The notes beneath the pieces were generated by a model. It saw only the letters and a program-made list of their open reading frames with translations. It did no database searches and had not been told where the DNA came from. A DNA stretch of 25,010 bases from assembly GCA_015231995.1 (NCBI GenBank), contig JADGAO010000014.1, forward strand, positions 1-25,010. The letters run 5' to 3'. Within the stretch, counting starts at the first letter, position 1, and every line of letters starts with the position of its first letter. Below, piece by piece: positions 14,826 to 22,079 of the stretch. Source of the DNA: Nitrospinota bacterium. GTDB taxonomy: Bacteria > Nitrospinota_A > UBA7883 > JACRLM01. The position numbers were made by a program, and so were the translations under genes.

Positions 14826-15304
14826 GACTCTGCGTCCTCTACTGTCACTCTGCCGAAAATATCCGACACCAGATAAACCCTGTCGTCTCCGCGCGCTATG
14901 GAAATCCTGAAACCCTCCGTTCGCCACCCTGAAGTGAAAACAAGAATGGGGATTTCTAGCGCCGCTCCATGTTCGTTCGGTTCATCCGTTTCGATGGTAA
15001 AACCTTCGCCTTCGCCATTGAACCCTTCACGGTTGACCGGCAAGGCCTCCCACTCGGAGTTTTCGTTCATCCGCAAAAACCGGTACCCGCCGTTCAACGC
15101 GGCCAGGCCGATGATCTGGCCTGTAAGCTCCGCCTCTTCCTGCGCGTGTTCTAGAATCATGGCGAATCTTTTTGCGTCGGCTATCAGCTCCGATCTCCCA
15201 TCGGTGGAATAGTTCGCCACGGTCATCCCTGCGAATATTCCGATTATCATTATCGTGACCATGATTTCCAGGAGCGTAAACCCGCAGTTTGAGCGCGTTT
15301 TCAT
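14822..15304 (-). CDS. gspH: Minor pseudopilin GspH
   Basis: This is a pseudopilin with leader MKTRSNCG and hydrophobic helix FTLLEIMVTIMIIGIFAG, with Glu at +5. From the ATG at 15304 it has 160 residues. A GTG at 15334 would give 170 and overlap gspG by 16 bases. Neither start has a convincing Shine-Dalgarno; the ATG gives the more typical leader length. The middle part keeps DAKRFAMILEHAQEEAELTG, the GspH-type helix after the N-terminal helix. It follows the major pseudopilin, as in classical T2SS operons. Confidence 0.87.
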   Translation of the reverse strand: MKTRSNCGFTLLEIMVTIMIIGIFAGMTVANYSTDGRSELIADAKRFAMILEHAQEEAELTGQIIGLAALNGGYRFLRMNENSEWEALPVNREGFNGEGEGFTIETDEPNEHGAALEIPILVFTSGWRTEGFRISIARGDDRVYLVSDIFGRVTVEDAES

Positions 15305-15318
15305 AAGGCTATGACGTT

Positions 15319-15768
15319 TTATAGACTTGTCCACGACCCTATTTCAGCCTCGAACCCTTCACCCCCCGGCTGGCCGTCGGCTCCATAGCTGAAAACGTCC
15401 ACCTCTCCATGCTGACCGGGGTTGAGATACTGGTATTGGTTGCCCCAGGGGTCTTTGGGGAGAATTTCGAGATATCCTCCCGTTTTCCATCGTTTCGGAA
15501 ACGGCTCTTTGTCCGGCTTGGCGCTGAGCGCTTCCAGCCCTTGTTCCTGCGTGGGGAAAATCCCGTTATCGAGCTTGTACAGCTTAAGTCCCTGCCGTAT
15601 GGACATCACGTCCTGTTTGGCCGCCACTGCCCGCGCCTCGTCAACGCGCCCCATCAGGTTGGGAACCACAAGGACGGCGAGTATCCCTATTATCACGACC
15701 ACGACCATGATCTCTATCAGAGTGAATCCGCCTCTATGTTTCACGACGATACCCTTCAATCGTTTCAA
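15319..15768 (-). CDS. gspG: Major pseudopilin GspG
   Basis: This 149-residue protein is the main subunit of the T2SS pseudopilus. A 14-residue leader ends in RGG and is cleaved before FTLIEIMVVVVIIGILAVLV, with Glu at +5. The family's PNLMGRVDEARAVAAKQD, LKLYKLDNGIFPTQEQGL and PKDPWGNQYQYLNPGQHG blocks follow. The Ca-binding loop region is near the C terminus (DVFSYGADGQPGGEG). Conservation is the strongest of the five pseudopilins. The start overlaps the gspF stop by four bases. Confidence 0.96.
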   Translation of the reverse strand: MKRLKGIVVKHRGGFTLIEIMVVVVIIGILAVLVVPNLMGRVDEARAVAAKQDVMSIRQGLKLYKLDNGIFPTQEQGLEALSAKPDKEPFPKRWKTGGYLEILPKDPWGNQYQYLNPGQHGEVDVFSYGADGQPGGEGFEAEIGSWTSL

Positions 15769-16976
15769 AACTTCATCCGGCTCATCTCGAACATCGGTAG
15801 CAGGGCGGCCAGCGCGATGAGCAACACCATCCCTCCCATAAACAGCACAAGCGCCGGCTCCAGAAGGGCCGTCAGCGCGGATATCTTCGTCTCAAGCTCC
15901 ACCGTCATCTGGTCGGCGGCGGCGTCAAGCGAGTCGGCAAGCTTCCCGCCGCTCTCTCCCGTGGCGACGAAACTCGTCAGGATCGGCGGGAACAACCCAT
16001 CCGAATCCATCGCCCCTCCGAGGCTTTCCCCCTCGCTGACTTTTTGGGCGAGCGCCTCGGCATGGTCGCGCAGATAACTATTTCCGATAGCGCCTCCGGC
16101 TGTCTTAAGCGCGGGGACGAGCGTTGTTCCGCTTGCCAGCAGGGTTGCCAGCGTTCTTGCGAACCTGGCGCAATCGCCAAGCGTCGTCACCCGTCCAGCA
16201 AGCGGAGCCTGGAGAATGAATCGCTCGAACCGGCGTCGCCATTTCCCGGCTTTTAAAACGCGCCATCCGCCCGCCAAAAGCAGAGCCAGCGCAGGCATGA
16301 TGATATGCCAGCCTTCGCGGACCGAACCGCTTACAAAGAGGAGCCACCGGGTTAGCGCAGGAAGCTGGCGATGTGATCTTTGAAACGTCTCGGCCAGTTG
16401 CGGGACGACGAACACAGCCAGCCCGAACGCGGCGGTTATCGCAACGCACGTCACCACGCAAGGATAGATCAGCGCGAGTTTGACGCGCATTTTAAGCGCC
16501 TCGCTTTTTTCCATATGACTGGCCAGCCGCGCGAAGATTACGTCGAGTTTGCCTGTCTTTTCCCCGGCGGCGGTCAGGGCCGGGAATATTTCCGGAAACA
16601 CGTCCGCCCTCTTTCGAAACGTGTCGGCCAGCGGGTTTCCCTCCAACGCCTCGGCTCGTATTTTCTCGACGATAAGTTTTAGCTTCCCCGATTCCGACAG
16701 CGTCCCGGAGACATACAGAGCTTTTTCCACCGTTAGCCCGGCGCAAATCAATCCGGCCATTCTTCTTGTAAACAGTAGCAGATGCCAGGAGGAGACTCTT
16801 CGCCTCCAGATTCCGTTTTCTTCATTGCCGTCCTCTGGATGGGCTTGGGCAATCTCGATCAGAGCTATTCCTCTGCTCCTGAGGGCATGGCGCGCGGATG
16901 TGGGCGAATCCGCCGTCAACGTCCCCTCGACCCGGTCGCCGGCGGCGTCGAGAGCCGAATATCTGAAATCAGGCAT
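15765..16976 (-). CDS. gspF: Type II secretion inner-membrane platform protein GspF
   Basis: This 403-residue polytopic platform protein contacts the GspE ATPase. Two T2SSF domains are visible. The first has LLLFTRRMAGLICAGLTVEKA and EGNPLADTFRKR, followed by a helix at about 168-195. The second has FARTLATLLASGTTLVPALK, GESLGGAMDSDGLFPP and FVATGESGGKLADSL, then the final membrane helix (ALVLFMGGMVLLIALAAL). The N-terminal signature FRYSALDAAGDRVEGTL is typical. It starts ten bases after the gspE stop, one of the few true gaps in the operon. Confidence 0.95.
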   Translation of the reverse strand: MPDFRYSALDAAGDRVEGTLTADSPTSARHALRSRGIALIEIAQAHPEDGNEENGIWRRRVSSWHLLLFTRRMAGLICAGLTVEKALYVSGTLSESGKLKLIVEKIRAEALEGNPLADTFRKRADVFPEIFPALTAAGEKTGKLDVIFARLASHMEKSEALKMRVKLALIYPCVVTCVAITAAFGLAVFVVPQLAETFQRSHRQLPALTRWLLFVSGSVREGWHIIMPALALLLAGGWRVLKAGKWRRRFERFILQAPLAGRVTTLGDCARFARTLATLLASGTTLVPALKTAGGAIGNSYLRDHAEALAQKVSEGESLGGAMDSDGLFPPILTSFVATGESGGKLADSLDAAADQMTVELETKISALTALLEPALVLFMGGMVLLIALAALLPMFEMSRMKF

Positions 16977-16985
16977 GATCCCCGC

Positions 16986-18509
16986 TCACCTGCGCCTGGT
17001 TTCCCCGGAAAGGCTCAAAGCCTCCTCAGGCGAGGTTATCCCGCTTGCCGCAAGGCGCAGAGCGGCATTTTTTAAAGTTGTAAGATTCCTGTTTTTCATC
17101 AGCCAGTGGCGCATGTCCCTCTCGGACACCTGATCATGTATAAGACGCGCCAGATCACCGTCGACCGAAAACGCCTCGAAAACCCCGGTTCGTCCCGCAT
17201 AACCGCTGTTCTGGCAGTTCCGGCAACCTACCGGTCGGTAAAAGTCGCTCTCCTCGCGGTTCATCTTGAAGCGTTCCGCGCTCGGCCAGTCGTATCGCTC
17301 CTTGCAACTGGGACACAGAACCCTGATCAGCCTTTGCGCCGCCACGCCCAACAGCGAGGAGGCCAGAAGATAAGGCTCGACTCCCATGTTGGTAAGCCTT
17401 GTGACCGCCGCGACGGAATCATTGGTGTGAAGCGTGGCCAGAACAAGATGCCCGGTGAGGCTGGCCTGGACGGCTATCTTGGCTGTCTCGAAGTCGCGGA
17501 TTTCCCCGATCATTATCACGTCCGGGTCATGCCGGAGAATCGAGCGCAGGGCCGAGGCGAATGTAAGCTCGATGCGCTGGTTGACCTGTGTCTGGTTGAC
17601 CCCCTCCAACTCGTACTCCACCGGGTCCTCGACGGTCATGATGTTGAGCCTTTTCTCCCTGATCTTGAGCAGGGCCGCATACAGCGTGGTGGACTTGCCC
17701 GAGCCGGTCGGCCCGGTGACCAGAACTACGCCGTGGGACTTTTCGACAAGGTCTCCGAATGTGAGCCGCGTCGTATCGTCCATGCCGAGGCGGTCGAGGT
17801 TGATGACTCCCGCGCTTTTGTCCAAAAGGCGCAAGCTGGCCCTCTCGCCGTGAGCGCAAGGGATAGTGGCCAGACGGGCGTCGATGCTCCGCCCGGCCAG
17901 CTTCAACGAAAACCTTCCGTCCTGCGGAAGCCTTTTTTCGGCTATGTCGAGTCCGGCCATCACTTTGAGCCTGGATATGACCAGATGGTGCGAAGCCTTG
18001 GGCGGGCAGAGCGCCTCCCGCAACACCCCGTCAACCCGCATTTTTATGATGAACTTCGTTTCGAAAACGTCGAAGTGTATGTCCGAAGCCCGCTCCCTGG
18101 CCGCCTGCGACAGAAGGGCGTTGACGAGCCGTATCACCGGGGCGATGTCGCCGCCGTCAAGCAGGTCGCCCGATCGCTGGATGTCGCCGGCCAGATCGTT
18201 TAGATTCCTTTCCTTGCCGATGTCTTCCATGAAATCGGCCGCGCCTTCGGTCCCGGTGGAGTATGCCTGTTCGAGCGTTTTATGAAACTCGTCGTCCTCC
18301 AGTTTTCTCACGGCGACCGGAAGCCCGAATGAACGGCGTATTTCCGAAATCGCAAAAGGCGAAAACCCCTCCCGGACGGCGACGAGCGTCCTGCGTTCGT
18401 CTATACTCAAGATGATCGCGCCGTTTTTAGCCGCGAACTGGTAAGGAATGGATTTCGCCGCCGACACGTCCAAATCCGTGGAGTGGCTGTCAATCTTACC
18501 TGCGATCAT
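16986..18509 (-). CDS. gspE: Type II secretion ATPase GspE
   Basis: This 507-residue hexameric ATPase powers pseudopilus assembly from the cytoplasmic side. Walker A is GPTGSGKST (266-274), the Asp box is MTVEDPVEYE (291-300), Walker B is IMIGEIRD (332-339), and the His box is LATLHTNDS (358-366). The C-terminal metal-binding domain has Cys399, Cys402, Cys429 and Cys432 (CPSC...CRNC). An N-terminal MshEN-like domain (about 17-85) precedes the linker and the ASDIHFD core start (141-147). Length and motif set are complete. The start overlaps the gspD stop by four bases. Confidence 0.97.
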   Translation of the reverse strand: MIAGKIDSHSTDLDVSAAKSIPYQFAAKNGAIILSIDERRTLVAVREGFSPFAISEIRRSFGLPVAVRKLEDDEFHKTLEQAYSTGTEGAADFMEDIGKERNLNDLAGDIQRSGDLLDGGDIAPVIRLVNALLSQAARERASDIHFDVFETKFIIKMRVDGVLREALCPPKASHHLVISRLKVMAGLDIAEKRLPQDGRFSLKLAGRSIDARLATIPCAHGERASLRLLDKSAGVINLDRLGMDDTTRLTFGDLVEKSHGVVLVTGPTGSGKSTTLYAALLKIREKRLNIMTVEDPVEYELEGVNQTQVNQRIELTFASALRSILRHDPDVIMIGEIRDFETAKIAVQASLTGHLVLATLHTNDSVAAVTRLTNMGVEPYLLASSLLGVAAQRLIRVLCPSCKERYDWPSAERFKMNREESDFYRPVGCRNCQNSGYAGRTGVFEAFSVDGDLARLIHDQVSERDMRHWLMKNRNLTTLKNAALRLAASGITSPEEALSLSGETRRR

Positions 18510-20551
18510 TGCGCCTGCTCCCGCGTGATTTCCTTTTCATGCGCTATCGGGCTTTTCCCAACTGGAGGAAGCTTGGGATCGGGCGCGTTGGAAAGAAGGA
18601 AACTCCCCCCAACCTTGACGTCTCCCTGCTCGCCCATGATGTACTCGTAGCTATTGGAGGTTGTTCCGCTCAGATCGTTCGGACGTTGGATGATGAACGG
18701 GCGCAGAAAGACCATCAGGTTCGTCTTGACGCGCCGCTTGGTTTCGTAGCGGAAAAGCTGGCCCAGTATCGGCAGGTCGCCAAGTATGGGAACCTTGTTG
18801 ACGCTATCCGACAGGTTGTCCTGAATCAGCCCGCCAAGGACTATGATCTGGCCGTCCTCGACAAGAACCGTTGATTCGAGCGAACGCTTGTTGGTCACTA
18901 CGTCGGACGCGCCGGTCTTGACTGTGATAGGAAGCAGGCTCGACACCTCCTGATAGATGTCAAGGCGTATCGTCCCGTGGTCTGAAATCTGCGGCTTGAT
19001 CCGAAGCGTCAACCCGATGTCTTTCCTGTCGTATGTCTGGAACGGATTGACGGAGTTCTGCTGGGCGCCTGTGGAAGCGTAGGAGCCTGTCACCAGGGGA
19101 ACGTTCTGCCCGACGATGATCTTGGCCTGTTCGTTGTCGAGCGCCAGCAAGGTTGGGGTGGAAAGTATGTTGGCGCTGGACACCGTTTCCAGCGCGTGCG
19201 CGAGGGCCAAAATGTTCGGTATGACCGTGCCGTCGGCCAACGCAAGCGTCCCGCTTATGATCCCGACGCTCAGTCCCGATCCAAGCGCGGCCGGAGAGGC
19301 CAGATCGGAAATACCCGATCCTTTGGGGCCGAGATTGGCGGAGCCTACGGCTGTCATGGATGGCTCCCTTGAGCCGTCGAATCCGCGGATGCTCTGCCAC
19401 TGCACCCCCAGCTCTGCCGCTTTATCGGACGATATTTCCGCGATGAGGGCTTCCACATAAATCTGCTTCCTGCGGCTGTCCAGTTTTTCGATCATGCTTT
19501 TGAGGCTCTCGAAAAGCGCGTCCGGCGCGCTTATCAGCAGAGCCTTGGTCTGTTCGTCGGCCTGAATCATCACCCGCCCCTGATCCTCCCCCCCTTTGGG
19601 TCCCCCGGGGGAGCTTCCCGCAGAGGCCTGCCCGCCTATCACGCCATTCAAGGCGGAGGCGACGGCCTTTGCATCGGCGAAATTGAGCTTGACGTAATGG
19701 ATGCTCGACTTTATGGAAGCCGGGGTGTCTATTTTCCCGGCCAGATCCCTTATGCGCTCCATCACTGCTGAATGTTCCGACCGGATTACGAGGCTGTTTG
19801 TCCGCGTGTCCGCCACTATTGAAAACTTCGCCCCCTGCCCCACTGCCTGTTTCGGCGCTTGAGCGGCGCCAGTCCCGTCTGCTGATGCGGCCTTGGAGAG
19901 GTATATCCTGTCGTACATGGCGATGAACTCTCCGGCGGAAACGTGTTTGAGGGGGACTACTTCGAGGCTTAACGGCGGCCATTGGTCGAGATTCGAAATT
20001 ATCCTGTCTAGCCTCCTGACGTTTCCCGCATAATCGGCGATCACCAGCGTGTTGGCGCTGTCGTAGGCGCTGATTACCCCGTTTGGCCCCATCAACGGTT
20101 TCAAGGCGGTGGCCAAATCGGAGGCGCGCTCCTTTTGCAAGGCGTAAATCTGCGTGACCGCCCTGTCGCCGTCGGCCTCGACTGTTCCCTCGTATACCTC
20201 GCCGGCGTTGGACCTGGCCTCGGCCTCGGGTATTATTTTTATGACCGCTCCGCTTTCTATCGCGGCAAACCCGTTAAGCCGGAGGCTTGAAAGGAAAATA
20301 TCGTAAACGATCTCGCGTGGAACAAGGCCGGTTGCGATTATTGTCAGTTTGCCTTTAACCCGCTGGTCGAGAAGGATAGTTCTGCCGCTGTAATCACCCA
20401 TCGCCTGCGCGACAATCCTGATGTCGGCGTCTCTGAAGTTGAGCCCGACTTTTTCGCCGGCTTCCTGGGCCGATAAGGTATCCGCCGGCAAGACGCTTGC
20501 AAGCCCGGATAGCAGGAATAAAAAAAACAGGATTCTCATGCCATCCGTCAT
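18506..20551 (-). CDS. gspD: Type II secretion outer-membrane secretin GspD
   Basis: This 681-residue secretin subunit forms the outer-membrane channel. The signal peptide is MRILFFLFLLSGLASVLPA, after a four-residue extension. N0 begins at LNFRDADIRIVAQAMG, and the N1-N3 domains are in the 125-345 region (for example VVPLKHVSAGEFIAMYDRIYL). A Gly/Ser-rich loop (GGQASAGSSPGGPKGGEDQG) sits in N3. The secretin core carries VEALIAEIS, VPLVTGSYAS and the membrane signature VPILGDLPILGQLF followed by NLMVFLRPFII. A short tail after the core may bind a pilotin, although no pilotin gene is visible. The start overlaps gspC by four bases. Confidence 0.97.
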   Translation of the reverse strand: MTDGMRILFFLFLLSGLASVLPADTLSAQEAGEKVGLNFRDADIRIVAQAMGDYSGRTILLDQRVKGKLTIIATGLVPREIVYDIFLSSLRLNGFAAIESGAVIKIIPEAEARSNAGEVYEGTVEADGDRAVTQIYALQKERASDLATALKPLMGPNGVISAYDSANTLVIADYAGNVRRLDRIISNLDQWPPLSLEVVPLKHVSAGEFIAMYDRIYLSKAASADGTGAAQAPKQAVGQGAKFSIVADTRTNSLVIRSEHSAVMERIRDLAGKIDTPASIKSSIHYVKLNFADAKAVASALNGVIGGQASAGSSPGGPKGGEDQGRVMIQADEQTKALLISAPDALFESLKSMIEKLDSRRKQIYVEALIAEISSDKAAELGVQWQSIRGFDGSREPSMTAVGSANLGPKGSGISDLASPAALGSGLSVGIISGTLALADGTVIPNILALAHALETVSSANILSTPTLLALDNEQAKIIVGQNVPLVTGSYASTGAQQNSVNPFQTYDRKDIGLTLRIKPQISDHGTIRLDIYQEVSSLLPITVKTGASDVVTNKRSLESTVLVEDGQIIVLGGLIQDNLSDSVNKVPILGDLPILGQLFRYETKRRVKTNLMVFLRPFIIQRPNDLSGTTSNSYEYIMGEQGDVKVGGSFLLSNAPDPKLPPVGKSPIAHEKEITREQAQ

Positions 20552-21126
20552 CGGAGCGATAAGGGTTTGACGATTTTATGATCGGGATCGGAAGTGACAA
20601 GCCCAGGTTGCGCCTGTTGGGAATCGGACGATTGCCGGGGAGGCGCTGGTGGTTCGGAAGTTATCAATAACTGTCCGCTCCCCTCTTCCGCCCCGCCGGA
20701 TTCCACATTTAACACTGTTTCCACGCCACCTCTTTTCACCACCGCCCCCATTTTTTCGATAGATTCAAGGTTGACTGCATCGGTGATTTCTTCGCCGACC
20801 CTTTTCAAGACCGATTCTTTTCCCCTGATTATGAAAATCGCCGATGATTTAAGCGAATCGGATGGGTTGACGATAACTCCGCTCAGTTTTATTAAAGCGG
20901 AAACATCCGATTGCGCGTTTGCTTCCGGGGTTTTGACTTGCTTGAGGAAACTGGCCTTGAACCGCCCCGGCGCTGAGCTTTTCGGAGCGTGAGCCTCGTG
21001 CTTGACTGCCGTGAAGGAGACATCGGACGCGGTATATATGCCTTTCATCGCCGAATCGGCGGCGACCAATCCAACAATCCCGGCAAGCGCAATGTTGGCT
21101 AAGTCGAGCGCTCTGGATGGCGTCAT
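20548..21126 (-). CDS. gspC: Type II secretion protein GspC (short, no PDZ)
   Basis: This 192-residue bitopic protein couples the inner-membrane platform to the secretin. It has one N-terminal membrane helix (about 9-25, LANIALAGIVGLVAADS), a linker, and the homology region at about 78-145. That region reads LSGVIVNPSDS...SSAIFIIRG...VGEEI...V-R-GGVETVLNV and normally binds GspD N0. There is no C-terminal PDZ or coiled-coil domain; the last 45 residues are Pro/Gln/Ser-rich. Short GspC proteins of this kind are known outside enterobacteria. Identification rests on position and on the homology-region pattern. The start overlaps the upstream lipoprotein gene (ATGA). Confidence 0.82.
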   Translation of the reverse strand: MTPSRALDLANIALAGIVGLVAADSAMKGIYTASDVSFTAVKHEAHAPKSSAPGRFKASFLKQVKTPEANAQSDVSALIKLSGVIVNPSDSLKSSAIFIIRGKESVLKRVGEEITDAVNLESIEKMGAVVKRGGVETVLNVESGGAEEGSGQLLITSEPPAPPRQSSDSQQAQPGLVTSDPDHKIVKPLSLR

Positions 21127-21857
21127 TGAGACACCTGCACGGAATTTATGGCCGTATCAGAATCCAGCCCGTCGCTGACGTCAAGTTGAACCGCGTAATT
21201 TCCGGGGACCGTCGAATAAAAACAGGCTATCTTCGACGTCCGCTTATCGATGAACATCTCCGCCAATGCCATTTCGCCTGTAAGGGGATCCGCCGCGCCT
21301 GAGGCCATCGCCGCAAACGACCATTTGTAGAGCAAGGATTCGCCGTCGAGATCGTAACTGTCGGATGCGTCAAGGATGGCGGAGCCGATGCTCGACGTGA
21401 AGGTAAATATGGCGACCGGGGGATGGTTGCGCCCTGTTCCGGTCACGTTTATCTTTTGCAGGACTATGGAGCTGACGGCGTTTGCGGAATTCGTTACTTT
21501 GAGCGAGACGGCGTAATGTCCCCCTTTGTCCGGCGTAAATGTGACGGAGGGCGCAGTCGCGGAGGAGAGCGCCGCACGGCTTGCGTTTGGGCGTTGCGGG
21601 AGGTCCCATTGGTATGTCAGTGGTTTGCCGGCAGGGTCGCGGCTTTGCATGGCGTCGAGGGTGACGGAGGTTTTCACGCGGGCTTCGAGCGGCCCGGATA
21701 TCAGGGCGACCGGTTCGGAGCCTGTCGGGGTTTTGTTGTCGAGCGTTTTAAATATCGCCGAATCGGCTCCGCAGGACTGTATGTTGGCGGTTAACGCTAG
21801 GATGGCGGCCAGCGGGTACGAGAGGCGGTTTTTAATCGAGCATTGTATTTTTATCAT
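21123..21857 (-). CDS. PKD-domain lipoprotein heading the T2SS operon
   Basis: The protein has 244 residues. A signal sequence (about 10-28) ends in NIQSCG, a relaxed lipobox with Cys29, so it is probably lipid-anchored. Two PKD/Ig-like modules follow. The first is about 48-135, with SGPLEARVKTSVTLDAMQSRD, then YQWDLP and GGHYAVSLKVTN. The second is about 145-243, with PPVAIFTF, DASDSYDLDGESLLYKW and PGNYAVQLDVSDG. It is the first gene of the T2SS operon and is translationally coupled to gspC, which suggests a secretion-linked role such as substrate or cell-wall contact; this is inferred. AGGA lies seven bases before the start. It is not a standard T2SS component. Confidence 0.72.
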   Translation of the reverse strand: MIKIQCSIKNRLSYPLAAILALTANIQSCGADSAIFKTLDNKTPTGSEPVALISGPLEARVKTSVTLDAMQSRDPAGKPLTYQWDLPQRPNASRAALSSATAPSVTFTPDKGGHYAVSLKVTNSANAVSSIVLQKINVTGTGRNHPPVAIFTFTSSIGSAILDASDSYDLDGESLLYKWSFAAMASGAADPLTGEMALAEMFIDKRTSKIACFYSTVPGNYAVQLDVSDGLDSDTAINSVQVSQ

Positions 21858-22079
21858 CGGTCGTTCCTGTTTTATTTGCCGGTTACGGAGTTGTTTTCCG
21901 GACGGCGAATCCTCTTTAATTTCAAATAAGCGCTACTTTACCTTAAAAGGGATATAAATAAAAGCAGATTGTTATAAAATTTTCTTGCAATAGGCATCTT
22001 CACCCATTATCATTGACCTGTCCGGCCGTCATGGGGGGCGGCTGGAGCGAGCCTTCGGCAAACCGGCGCATGGTGGGGT
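21858..22079. other. Divergent intergenic region between T2SS operon and RHS-type gene
   Basis: This 222-base gap separates the two divergent transcription units and must carry promoters for both. Bases 21915-21995 are clearly AT-rich, with TATAAA-like hexamers at 21953-21958 and 21973-21978 and a TTGCAA on the - strand (rc of 21985-21990). No pair has good -35/-10 spacing, so I call no specific promoter. I see no riboswitch, tRNA or repeat. Confidence 0.5.

Noticed and set aside
17106..18203. + strand open frame of 365 codons
   Set aside because: It lies fully antisense to gspE, whose Walker motifs and Cys pairs are unambiguous; the + translation shows no recognisable motif.
11244..21857. 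Type IV pilus or MSHA system
   Set aside because: The set of five pseudopilins with a Leu+5 GspK, together with GspC, GspL, GspM and a secretin, is specific to T2SS; no pilT, pilM-Q or mshI-like gene is present.
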